From: Flammula alnicola
Lineage: Eukaryota > Basidiomycota > Agaricomycetes > Agaricales > Strophariaceae
DNA length: 64,000 bases
NCBI GenBank assembly: GCA_015499995.1
Contig: JADNRV010000046.1
Span: forward strand, 124,001-188,000
Direction: 5' to 3'
Position 1 is the first letter of the stretch, and every line of letters starts with the position of its first letter. Both the position numbers and the translations under genes were made by a program. The notes beneath the pieces were generated by a model. The model made no database searches, was not told where the DNA came from, and was given only the letters and a program-made list of their open reading frames with translations. Below are positions 1-10,268 of the stretch, piece by piece.

Positions 1-287
1 ACGCGTCGAAAAGCAATAAACATGGCGGCATGATCTGATCGAAGAAATAAGGTAGTACCAGTAGTGGATGGATAAAATTGGGCAGTAAATGCTAATAGGA
101 TCTGTTGAATAGACTATGTGCAAGTGCAAGTTGGGAATGCGGGAATGTACAATTGGATTAATGATGGGGCATGAAATTCGTCGCGCCGTGAATGTATCGT
201 AATAGATGTGATTTCGGAACAGATGAAGATGAGATCCCGCTTTACCACCTTGACTTGGGCTAGAACGGATATCTGGTGAGCATCGCA
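1..287. other. Non-coding flank downstream of the F-box gene
   Basis: No open frame or recognisable motif was found. The stretch follows the stop codon of the minus-strand F-box gene and probably holds its 3' UTR. Confidence 0.4.
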
Positions 288-1472
288 TCAAGCTTGATTT
301 AGCGAAATGTAGCTTACCGAAGTGTGCATAGTGCGGAATAGGCGTAGGTCGGTTGTTGTCGTTAAATGAATTCCTCGATATGTACATGCGATTTTAAGAG
401 TTGAAAGAAGAGCATGGTTTTGTCCGCCTTCCCAGAGCTGAACATCTATTGTCCGCAGTGAATTCCTTGTCTTGATTATGTCGATGATCGTGTTGAGGGG
501 CGTGTCACGGTCCAGTCCAAAGGCGAGATTCTCGACTTCGTGAGGAAGATGATTATAGAGTGCTGGAGGGCAAGCTGCGTTCTCCGTTCTCAGTTCTCGG
601 AGATTGGAGGCTTTCGCGACGATGTCAACTAGGTCGGGCGATCCAAATGCGGGTAGGGAAATAGAGTGCAGATTCCGACCGTGTGCGTTCACCAAATATT
701 CCAATGCATTAACGCACGGATCGCGTTCGAAGTGCAAAGGCGAAGTGAGTCGGTAGAGTTGTAGAGAAGCCATTTCATGAAGTCGATGGAAGGAGTAGTC
801 TGGAAGTTGAATCGTACTCCATGAAGAACGCAAGGAATGGAGGCAGTGAATCCTGAAGATGCTGTGGTGACGTGCCTCCAATTGAGAGAAATCGAAGGAG
901 GGCCAGATATCGAGCAACTGAAAAATGGATTGTCGATTTTCTGACCAATTATCGAAGTGTAAAGATTCGACACTGGGCCCTGATTTGAGGAGCGACAATG
1001 TCTCCTCGTCAAATGAAGGAGCTGGTCTTCGAAGTCGTGATACATCTGGGGCTCCGACGATGTCTTTTCCTGGCTCTGCACACCCATATAGGGATATCTC
1101 CAACTGGGATAAATTCGGACATACGGTGACAGCGAGCGCAAACGAATGCTGGTGTAAACCGGACGGTTGATTGTGGTCGAGGACAACTCGTAAGCGTTTC
1201 ACTGCACGTCCAAGGGAGCGTCCATGTTGGGCGGAACGGTCAACTGCGTTCATGAACAACTCGAATGATCGTTGGCTTCGAAGGGTCACTTGCGAAAACA
1301 ACAACTTCTGTGATGCTGTCGACCAGGCCCGACAAACTAATGAGCAATTTCTGAGCAACTGAACGTATGCGTCGTGGTCGGCCTCCGCGCCAGCTGCCTC
1401 AATGAACGAGAGGACCAATTCCAGAGGCACTCGAGGAAAAGAGGTGTTAGAGGTGGATGTCTGAGAAAGCAT
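288..1472 (-). CDS. F-box protein
   Basis: This is a single-exon frame of about 394 residues. The F-box lies at about residues 12-60, with the pattern FPRVPLELVLSFIEAAG, then LLRNCSLVCRAWSTASQKLLFSQVTL, typical of basidiomycete F-box proteins. The rest is leucine-rich (for example SLHFDNWSE and ALEYLVNAHGRNLHSISLP) and resembles degenerate leucine-rich repeats that would select a substrate. F-box proteins bind Skp1 and act as SCF ubiquitin-ligase adaptors. The frame stays open upstream to 1784, but that stretch is unlike coding sequence and contains no domain. The ATG at 1472, just before the F-box, is therefore the better start. The substrate cannot be inferred; such genes are expanded in Agaricomycetes. 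Confidence 0.85.
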   Translation of the reverse strand: MLSQTSTSNTSFPRVPLELVLSFIEAAGAEADHDAYVQLLRNCSLVCRAWSTASQKLLFSQVTLRSQRSFELFMNAVDRSAQHGRSLGRAVKRLRVVLDHNQPSGLHQHSFALAVTVCPNLSQLEISLYGCAEPGKDIVGAPDVSRLRRPAPSFDEETLSLLKSGPSVESLHFDNWSENRQSIFQLLDIWPSFDFSQLEARHHSIFRIHCLHSLRSSWSTIQLPDYSFHRLHEMASLQLYRLTSPLHFERDPCVNALEYLVNAHGRNLHSISLPAFGSPDLVDIVAKASNLRELRTENAACPPALYNHLPHEVENLAFGLDRDTPLNTIIDIIKTRNSLRTIDVQLWEGGQNHALLSTLKIACTYRGIHLTTTTDLRLFRTMHTSVSYISLNQA

Positions 1473-3803
1473 AGGGGCACTGGGAGATGGACTGGGTGTG
1501 CTGGTGGTGGTCGTAAAAGAAACTGAAGATGAAACGTCATAATATGTAACCCTCGGTGGAGGATAAAAGTTAGAATTGCATGGGCCGGGTAAGAACACGC
1601 GAAGAGGCCAAGCTCGTGTCGCGCAAAGTTGGAGGAAGTCACCGAAGAGACGCATGGCGAAAGAAAGCATTCCTGCAGGGAGAGCCAGCAAACGCCAGCA
1701 AAGGCGGACTGCACGAAACGTAGGCGGCGACGACGCAGCACCGGGCTGTGGTCCCTCCCTGTATTTATACGTTACAACATGCAATATATGAGTTCCGTCA
1801 ATGCCAAGATCCCGCTGATGGCATAGTGCGTGGGAATCCCACTCGCTTGGGCCGACGGACCGACTATTGAAAAATAACTGTTCTCTCTTCCCTCATCATA
1901 CACATAATAATCAGCTTAGGGCCCAATCGGTTGCCCTTTCTTCCGCTACTTTCGATTCAATTCGGACGCACTCCGGATCTAGCACTTACCTCTCCATTTT
2001 TCTTTTTGTTCAACAAGTTGCTGCGAATTTCATGTCGGACGCTCCCATGACATGTGCTCATGATACCTATCCATTTACTCCTCTCCAAACACCGTGAAAA
2101 CACGAGGAGCGGCATATCCCTACAGTCAATCAGACAGCGCCAAAAACATGGAATAAAATCAGCACGACTGTCACCAATACATCTTGCCTCAAGTTTCACG
2201 AACTACATATGTCATTGATGCCTCAATTTCTTCACTTACTCGAGCTTATTGTCTTCCCATTGCCCTTTTGTATGGCCCGCAACTGTATCAATGGAACACC
2301 ATCCCAAATCATTCTGCTAAATTGCCATGCGCGTTTACTCCTCGGAGTCATCCCCATTTCTCGAAAGAATGTAAGTACTTAATAATACCGTAAACATTTC
2401 TTGCTCGTTTGACTCGTGTCATGATTGGTCTTCTGGACTTATGCGGATATATAGCGCCAGCCTGTGCCGTGCTACTTCAAACCTTTATTGTTCACAAATC
2501 TCCATTCCTATCATCGGTCGGCTTTTTTTAAGCCTCCTCAAATGTATATTGGAAACTTCGTCTGCGGCCGGATAATCCGAAATGACTTGCTTCCATCGAG
2601 GCTATCTAACCACTTGACTCAAGAATTCGACTTCAACTACGTAAGTTCCAGCTTTTCCGTCTCTTTGTTGACCGTACGATCGCACACTCATTTGCAAAGA
2701 GCGCCTTATCACCGTCAGCCTCGGGCAGTGCGCCACGGTCTACTTACAGACCTAGCAGGATTTTGCCACCGGCGCGATTTAGAGCAGGCTTCCAGATCCT
2801 ACGGCGAATGTACCCCGTTTTTTTCCACCCTTCGTATCTATGCTTCTTCTTCATTTGTATGAGTGAATCGGCGGTAAACTCGCACAGTAACACTTCCAAA
2901 CAATACCACTTGTGTGCAGTTTATTTCTCAACGTCCATCATGGGGTCCAATCAAGACCGTAAAGCTCCTCGTTATGCCATATCTATCAAGGCCTGAGTCA
3001 ATGTGGCATTGCGTTTCATCTATCAATCGTCCAGCTCATTTTCTCGCGGCTATATATACAGCCTGGGTGACATTTCTGTCATTGTCTTCCAGTGACTGTC
3101 TAAATAAGTAGGCATAAGTAGATCGTTGCTGGAGCTATCAACGATACTCTCGCTAGGAAAATAGTCTGGACATCATGGCATCATTGCGACTGTTTCATAT
3201 TATTTTATTTCGACCAGGGTCAAAGACCGAGTCATCGTTTTCCCTCGCTTTCCCCTTTCAGGCAAGGACACGTTGAATTTGTGTTGAATGTTTCATAAAG
3301 GATGTCCGGAAATTTTGATTTCGATAATTACGGAGAAGTTGTCTCTTCCTCATTTCACTTCCTCACCTATTTCTTGTTGACGTGACTATCCACTGGCAGA
3401 CATCCTTTTCTCTCGCATCTTATAATGATCCTGCGCTCGAGAGTCGAGACCGCCTAGGGAACTCCCTCTGGAACTTCTTCGCAAGCACATGGATGAGAAA
3501 ACATATAAAGGCGTCTGTCATCTGCCTCTCCTTTCCCTCATGCCCTTCAAAGAAGACCGGCCACGACGCAATACGTTCGTCTAAAAGCCGTCGGCCCTTG
3601 CGTGGGGCTCCACGATTTCAATTGCAACGCATTCTGGGGCCGCAGCGCACAGTAAGCTTCAGCCTTACGAACGATTCTCTGCCTCGCATTCGTGGCATAA
3701 TCTTCAAGCCAGATCGGATTTTCCGGATACATAGCATGTAGCAGGATCGGTCAAGCGAAATTTAAGGTGCGTGTTCGAGTATACTGTATGTGCACGAGAT
3801 AAT
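1473..3803. other. Intergenic region, no supported gene
   Basis: Short frames occur on both strands, but none shows a domain, a consistent codon pattern or a convincing splice structure. The part next to 1472 is the likely promoter and 5' UTR of the F-box gene. I see no RNA gene. Confidence 0.4.
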
Positions 3804-4408
3804 GGATAAAACTATTGGGAAACCCCTTTCTCTGAGAAACCCCATCAAATAAACTTTCGTTATTGAGAAACCCTGTTTCTGAAGTTTGTCGGCCGGAGCC
3901 TCGGCTTCCATCAGCCCCCCTTATGCTTCTTTTTTGCCTGCTGAAAACATATCTCGAGTGTACATCGAGGATTATTGACCCAAAAAAATCATAAAATTGA
4001 ATTTCCTAACACAAAAATGTTCGTCTATCGTTTGATTGGCCTCACACACCCGCAAGTTATTTATTGAGCCCACGATCTTCTCATATTTAACCATAGATGC
4101 CCAAAATGTCACCGGACAGACCTCAGAAAAACATATCCGTGCCATGGGTGTCCAGCTTTCAGCTTCCCATGTCACCGGGCAGCCAGAAAGCTTATTCTGA
4201 GTTTTTTAAATGCATTCAACTACCAGCAGTGTTGAAAAATTATCGAAAACATGTCCAAGAAGAGGGCAGGCATGCAAAAACGGCCGGCCCTCGGACTGCG
4301 CGCCGAAAGTTCAAAATAGACAAAGTTATTGAGAAACCGTATTTCTCAGAAACCCCTTGGAAACCCCCGGGTTTCTCGCAGAAAGGGGGTTTCTCAATAG
4401 TTTTATCC
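3804..4408. mobile_element. Non-autonomous Mutator-like (MULE) MITE
   Basis: A 605-bp element is bounded by terminal inverted repeats beginning GGATAAAACTATTG. The similarity runs inward for about 36 bp with runs of GAAACCCC. It is flanked by the 9-bp direct repeat CGAGATAAT at 3795-3803 and 4409-4417. A 9-bp target duplication is characteristic of Mutator-like elements. More GAAACCCC-type motifs in both orientations lie inside both ends. There is no transposase frame, so it would need an enzyme encoded elsewhere. The superfamily call rests on duplication length only. Confidence 0.8.
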
Positions 4409-5414
4409 CGAGATAATGGATAGAATTTGCATCTTCTGCTCGCATAGAAACCGAGGATTCTAGAATGCACTGGCAGCCTCAATTTCAGGTCCTGAGCGTG
4501 GGGGATAGAAGTGCTCGTTGGAGATTATAAGGTATGCGCTGGTGTTCATCGGGAGGCTAGTTGAAGGCGTAGTACCCCGCCGGCGCCATGAGCATAATTG
4601 TCGATACTGTTTCTTCCTTAAAATGCTCCTCTGATCCAAAGCTCTTCATGTATACAGGGTGATCATCGCGGATTTGCGTTAAGAGCTGTTAAGAGGTTAA
4701 GAGAATAACGCGATAGCCCGCCTTCCAAGGTCTTACCATGGTACGCTCTACGCTCATTATTGGAACAAGTATTACTAAAATGACTCACACCTTTTTTCTA
4801 TAGGCTCCGCCTTGCTTAGAGTTTTTCATAGTTGCTCCAACCACCAGTCGCCAGTGCGAAATAAAGATCGGTCTGGAGACTAACAAAGAGCAGAAGGTCT
4901 TCCCATTTGAGTACCTTCGTGACATCTAATTTATGGTCCCGGCGGATATATTGCCCTAGATCAGCGTCCTGAACCGATGAACTTGGTCAGGAACCGGGAT
5001 ATAATGTGTTGTGAAGTACATAAGTAACGCAAAAAGCTCCAGTAAATTTAAAAAGGGCTGATCGATATCAGACCTACAAAGAAATTACAGTCGTCATGAC
5101 AAGGTTTTGGGAAACAAGTGTAAGATATTATTTCTGGCCTACGTTGCAAGCCACAAAACGATGCTCATATCGGGCGCCTATGCATAGTAACCTTAGATAT
5201 CGTGCATTATCCAAGTCGCCGTTCGATTACCTGAGCTGCTTCCTATCCTTCTTTGAGCTTGGTGGTCTGGATCTTATACCTTGCTTGAGAGCGGCTTTTA
5301 ACCGCCTACTTCGATGAAGATTTCAGCTTCAAGACTTCCAAAAGACTGCGGCCATAAATACTAAGAGCTAAAAATAGAATCCACCGGCCCGGCACGGTGC
5401 ACCATATGCATTAG
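4409..5414. other. Intergenic region, no supported gene
   Basis: This stretch lies between the MITE and the 3' end of COG8. Only short unrelated frames are seen, with no domain or RNA motif. Confidence 0.4.
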
Positions 5415-7454
5415 CTATGATTCATCTTCGCTACTCTCGTCGCTTTCCTCGTCTTGCTCGAGGACATAGTCTTCCCAATCCATCACTACAGTCGGTAAGG
5501 AATCTCCTCCTCCTTCAAACGAAGCATCGAGCTTGATGCCATAAACACCTTCAACCAAAGCTCTCCTCACGAACGGGACAAGAATGCCGAAATACACCTG
5601 ACCGAACGCCATGATCACTCTCTTCTGCTTCTCATTCTCATCTTCTCCGTCGTTCGAGTCGTTCGCTTTCGACGCCGTGTGCAGCTCGCTGCAGAACGCT
5701 TTGGTGTATGCGTGTAGTGCTTGACCCCCTTTGCTCAGAACCTCGTCGTCTAAAACGCGAGCCAAGGTAGGTAGGATGCTCGTCGGTGCGAGCAGCCGCA
5801 AGCCGTTCAAAACTCCAAGCAAGGCATTGGTATGTTCCGCCAAAGGTGGGTATGATGCCAGAATTTGTGGTGGTATATGGGGCGGACTGTGTGTTAACGA
5901 CGGTGCGGAAGGAGTGGCTGGAGTGATGGGCACGGGGGGCAAAGAAGCCGTGGCAGATGTAACAAGCCATTTCGATGGCTGCTCCCATTTAGCTTTCACA
6001 TTGCCATTAATACTCCGGGTATTCGATTGGTTGGGTGCAGAGGGTATCTTGAATTGCGACACGAATTGATCGCCGGCGGTTCGCATTTCGTCGCTCACTA
6101 CCTCTGCGACAGCATGAGAGAAGAGAGCGGAGAGAATGCCTCGGAAGTCAAGTCCCACTCGCGCGAATGCAGTTGAACAATAGGTCAGTTGAGTGAGAAG
6201 CGATGGAAGGAAGGTAAGAGACAGCAGAGGAAGACTAGGCGATAGAACGGGTAATAGGTGGGTAGTGAGAGCGCGAGAGGCATAAGTCGTAATCAAGGTC
6301 TGTAGTCGCATCCATTCCTGGTCAGTCGAGGGTTGTGAGGACGATATTGGCGAATTTGAATGAGCCGATTTGGTAGGTGACTGTGTTGTTACCGACGACG
6401 TCTTTTCGAGAAAAATGGTTGAATATTGTGTTATGACATCGTACACGCCTTCTCTCCAGAGGTCTAAGTATTTCTTGAGATATCTTGCAAGATCTTCCTT
6501 TTCTCGATCATCCAGCTCTCCATGGTTCGTCATTCTGGAAATGTCGCCTCCACAGGGCTCCAGAGTCGATTTTAGACAAGATTCTCGACCGACGAGAAAT
6601 GCGAGAGCGATCTGTTCTTCGCTTGAAATCGCGTCTCCGAGAGAGTCAAAGGCTTTTTCGCTTTCAGGTTGCACAACGAGAGATTTTAGGTGTGGAGGTG
6701 CCGACGCAAATGGTGACGACGGTCCGAATACATCCATTTTCCGCAAGAAGTTGACTGCTTTCCAGAGAGCGGGAAGTTTTCGATTGGGTTCGTATAGAGT
6801 GCTCAACAGGGACAAAAGCATTTGCATTATTGAATGGTGAACCTCTGAGAGAACCGACGAGAGGATGAGAGGTGATGGTTTGTTGGATGCCGAAGCGTTC
6901 GCGGCGAGCGCCTTGGCATGCGACACCAGCGAAAGCGCCTCCGCAAAGTAACCATTCCGCACGCATGTGTCGATAAGCAGTGGGATTTCCAACAGGTCCC
7001 TGATCTTTTCGTGCTGTTCCAATACCACTCTCGCCTTGCTTCGTTCCTTCAACACGGTCTCCGTGCGGTCTTTCCACCCTGCAGCACATTCCTCTAATGC
7101 CGGCAGACTTGATGTCAATAGAGAATTGAGCGATGAAGATAGAGAGGTCAATGAGGTTGTTAGGGCATTAGTGGTTCGATGTAATGAGAGAAAGGTCGGA
7201 TATGATGTGTGTGTAAGAGAAGTTAAACTTGACGTGAGGTGGTGTGACTGCGTTTGGAGGGTTGTCGGCTCCGACAGAAGGTCTTGAAGGCCAAAGGTGG
7301 TCAGTTTCGAGAGGTAACTTTGAGAGTTTGGCCTCGTAAGTTGTTCTAGAGGCACTTTGGAGGAGGACGCGATAACATCTGTGAGCAAGGAAACGTCGGC
7401 TAAACGAGACGTGCTTTGCACAGGAGACGACGGTAGTTCGTCCACCGCTGACAT
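5415..7454 (-). CDS. COG8: Conserved oligomeric Golgi complex subunit 8 (Dor1-like)
   Basis: An uninterrupted 679-residue frame. The N-terminal part (about residues 45-150) has the Cog8/Dor1 layout: SYLSKLTTFGLQDLLSEP, then a helical stretch with SYPTFLSLHRTTNALTTSL, then LPALEECAAGWKD. The middle (about 220-350) continues the family with KLPALWKAVNFLRKM and EQIALAFLVGRESCLKSTL. A low-complexity Pro/Ser segment (about 500-530) and an acidic tail (DEESDESSEDES) follow. COG is an eight-subunit tether on Golgi membranes for retrograde vesicles; Cog8 belongs to lobe B and pairs with Cog5-7. Length is in the family range. No intron is needed, which contrasts with neighbouring genes. It is transcribed divergently from the membrane-protein gene at 8254. 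Confidence 0.9.
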   Translation of the reverse strand: MSAVDELPSSPVQSTSRLADVSLLTDVIASSSKVPLEQLTRPNSQSYLSKLTTFGLQDLLSEPTTLQTQSHHLTSSLTSLTHTSYPTFLSLHRTTNALTTSLTSLSSSLNSLLTSSLPALEECAAGWKDRTETVLKERSKARVVLEQHEKIRDLLEIPLLIDTCVRNGYFAEALSLVSHAKALAANASASNKPSPLILSSVLSEVHHSIMQMLLSLLSTLYEPNRKLPALWKAVNFLRKMDVFGPSSPFASAPPHLKSLVVQPESEKAFDSLGDAISSEEQIALAFLVGRESCLKSTLEPCGGDISRMTNHGELDDREKEDLARYLKKYLDLWREGVYDVITQYSTIFLEKTSSVTTQSPTKSAHSNSPISSSQPSTDQEWMRLQTLITTYASRALTTHLLPVLSPSLPLLSLTFLPSLLTQLTYCSTAFARVGLDFRGILSALFSHAVAEVVSDEMRTAGDQFVSQFKIPSAPNQSNTRSINGNVKAKWEQPSKWLVTSATASLPPVPITPATPSAPSLTHSPPHIPPQILASYPPLAEHTNALLGVLNGLRLLAPTSILPTLARVLDDEVLSKGGQALHAYTKAFCSELHTASKANDSNDGEDENEKQKRVIMAFGQVYFGILVPFVRRALVEGVYGIKLDASFEGGGDSLPTVVMDWEDYVLEQDEESDESSEDES

Positions 7455-8253
7455 GCCTAAGAGAGAGGAGGTCGCTTTAGCGCGTAGTTCAATATGCTGT
7501 GTGATCTATAGAGGATAGTAAGCCATGTTCTCCGGCTTGTGCTCACTTTGGCTGTTGCTCAAGTTGAATCCAATTTCTTACGTAACGCGCACCACTTATA
7601 CTTACTCCATCTCCACCACCACCATCAACTCAACGATTCATGAAGTGTCTGCTATATACACCTTTCCACTCAATCTAGTCACATTAAATAAGTTCATTCA
7701 ACTTCGCTACGGTGTCCCCGCAAGCCGGCGCGAGGTCACTGTGTCCCAACGGGTTCACGACCTGAAGTCGTTCACCGCAACTTGAACGCATTTTTTTTTC
7801 CAAAATTTTCCAGTTGGGACATGTTTTAGCGCAGGTGGAACACGCGGGAGCTTTCTAACACAACAAACTGCGCCATTCCTAGATCTCGACGGTCTCAGAA
7901 GGTTTTTCGTCTCCAAAAAGTTTAATGAGCGCCTTGGATGTGCGTTGCAAATGTGAACATTTCCTTCGCGTGGCCAGCACCATCCGCGGACAACTTAGGA
8001 GGACCTCGCGGATTCATAGAAGGCAGACTGGAGCGATAGCAAATCCACAGATATGAAACTTCGGTTGCGATCACGATTACCCCTTTCGCTTCGATGTCTC
8101 TGGTCTGCTGGCCCTTTATAATGGCCTGTTTCCTTGGACGCCTTTTCTGCTCATACTCGACGACCTTTCACCTCCACTCCCTAATTTCGTCCTCTCTTCA
8201 TGCGAACTTTGAAGTGGTCAGGACTTCCACCCTTGTGCATCCCCAGAAGCAAA
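7455..8253. promoter_or_regulatory. Divergent intergenic region between COG8 and the membrane-protein gene
   Basis: About 800 bp separate two genes pointing away from each other, so both promoters must lie here. No TATA element stands out with confidence, and no coding frame is supported. Confidence 0.45.
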
Positions 8254-9428
8254 ATGGCCACCACCATATCCCGTCGTTGCCTCTTCGCCACTCGCATACT
8301 AGCCGTCACAAGCTTTACTGCCTACGTCTATTTGTATACACACGCTCTTTTCCTCCCTAGTCCAAAAGTGACGAAACCTTATTCACCCAACATATATTTC
8401 GTCATCTCCTACTTCGTCGCTTCAGCACTTCTCAACATCTACTGGTTGAGACAGCTATTCTTCACATGGGATTACGCCGGAGATATAATGCCGTTGGCAT
8501 ACGGTTGGGATGAGGATTCTGCTTTTGTGGTGAAGGACAAAAAATCTCCTTTCCGGCCTGCCCTCCCAAAGTTCTACAGGCTCAGCTCCGCACAAGTTAC
8601 TTGCTTGCCATTTTACATCCTCGGGAATGTATTCTTGAGTAAGTTGCGTTCAATAACCCCATACCGTTTCGTCTCTCACATCCATTATCTGCCAGTCGCA
8701 TGGAGCTTTGCATGGATCAATGGCAGCTTCCTAATATCACAAATCCTATTAGCCTGCAACCTCTCCGCCCAACTCTACACAGTCTTTATGCTTCTACATG
8801 TCGAGCACGACGAACATATCACTCCCATCAACTACATGACCCATCTCGTCATGAAAACAAACGCAGGCCTCGCAGTCCTCTTTATGTGGATGAACTGGGG
8901 TGTCATCGACGTGCGTTATAATATCTCGGCATGAAAGGCTTTGTCTGACTTGACTACACTAGCAAATAGTATCTCCTACAATCGCCGAGATGATCAATAG
9001 CGGCGTCATCTTCCTCCTCATGGTTCGTCTTCTACTCCTTGTTTACCCTAAGTGCATCTTGATCTTACGCGCGTTGCCTGATTCTTCAGACAGTTGGCTC
9101 AGGACCTGATCCAACGCTCGGCCTCTGCCTTCTTTACGATCTCACCGCCCTCATCTTTGGACAGCCAAAAAGCGAACCCTGGTATCATGCATTCCACTGG
9201 ATCATGATCATGATCTGCATCTGCCTGTTGGTCGAACTGCACTTGTCAGAAAGGCAGCAATTCTCGTGGTTGAAAGGCTTTGATGACACCACCACATACA
9301 GTGCGAGAGTTGAGATACTGCTAGCTGATGATATAGAAGAGGATATCGAGTATGGCCTTTCCGATGCTAGCCTTATCCCATCGTGGGAGAAAGGCGGTGC
9401 GCCCCCGTGTCATTCTATAACGGCGTGA
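8254..9428 (+). CDS. Polytopic membrane protein of unknown function
   Basis: Four exons: 8254-8638, 8696-8910, 8963-9022 and 9090-9428, giving 332 residues. The introns have clean GT-AG ends; the first is 57 bp and could be read through in frame. The start ATG has an AAAATGG context. The protein has about six to seven hydrophobic segments, including LFATRILAVTSFTAYVYLY, NIYFVISYFVASALLNIYWL, LISQILLACNLSAQLYTVF, NAGLAVLFMWMNWGVID and WIIMIMICICLLVEL-type stretches. A conserved-looking loop has FFTWDYAGDIMPLAYGW. There is no signal peptide cleavage pattern and no transporter or enzyme motif. The acidic C-terminal tail should face the cytosol. It resembles uncharacterised fungal membrane proteins; I cannot name a family. 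Confidence 0.8.
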
Positions 9429-10268
9429 AATCAGAAACATCCCGATCTCTAGAATAGCTATGCTTTTATTTTCAGGCCGTCGTAGAGAATGATATCTTTC
9501 CTTCCCAACATCTATCCGACATATCTTTCAGTTAATATAGCTTGGTGGCTGGACTGTACTTTTGTAAGTACAGGCTGATACCTACGAATAGTACATGCTG
9601 TAATTGTGGAGTTGCGGTATGCCCGCCTTAGTCCTACGTGATGAATGATATGGTATTGTTGTACAGTATATCTATATTGATCCTCTCTATCATTAGCACC
9701 AGATGGCTATGCCTTCTTTTTTTTTTCTTTCTCAACAAAAATCCAATTTATTGTCCTTCGAGGCGTTCGCCTTATGTAGGACAGCCAGTACTCTACTCTG
9801 TATGTACGCAGTCTATGATACTTAATGATCTACTTAATCGACTGTTTCCGCCTCCTGAGGTGGCTCGTGAGCGCAAGCCTCTGATGGCTATGCCTTCGCA
9901 TAATAATTTTAGTCTTGAGAAACTGAAACAACAGCGTCAACAAAACGTCCCAAGCCAAAATTGTTCTATGATACCGGGGCCGGACTGTCGTATTCATGGT
10001 GATTGATGTGTCGCTAAGTCTAAGGCGGAATGAACGCTATATCATATCGAGGTAGATATGCACGCATCGTCTTCTATTATCGCGCAATAGGATGCCTGTT
10101 CGCGGTACTTAAATGAAGCCCGCGAATCACAACCAGCCGATCGCGAGTGACATCAGATGGCGCCACACAACTATGGATTTCTTGTTTAGGCTAGGCTATA
10201 TACAGTATTCGCTATTCGAAAGTCCGAACAAACTGAGAAAAAGTGGTAAAACGAGTGAATTGTATATT
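9429..10268. other. Convergent intergenic region
   Basis: This lies between two gene 3' ends. It holds AT-rich sequence and one 122-residue plus-strand frame (9638-10006) without domain or coding character. Confidence 0.4.

Noticed and set aside
1473..1784. N-terminal extension of the first F-box frame
   Set aside because: It is open by chance and Cys- and Pro-rich without domain; the F-box begins right after the ATG at 1472.
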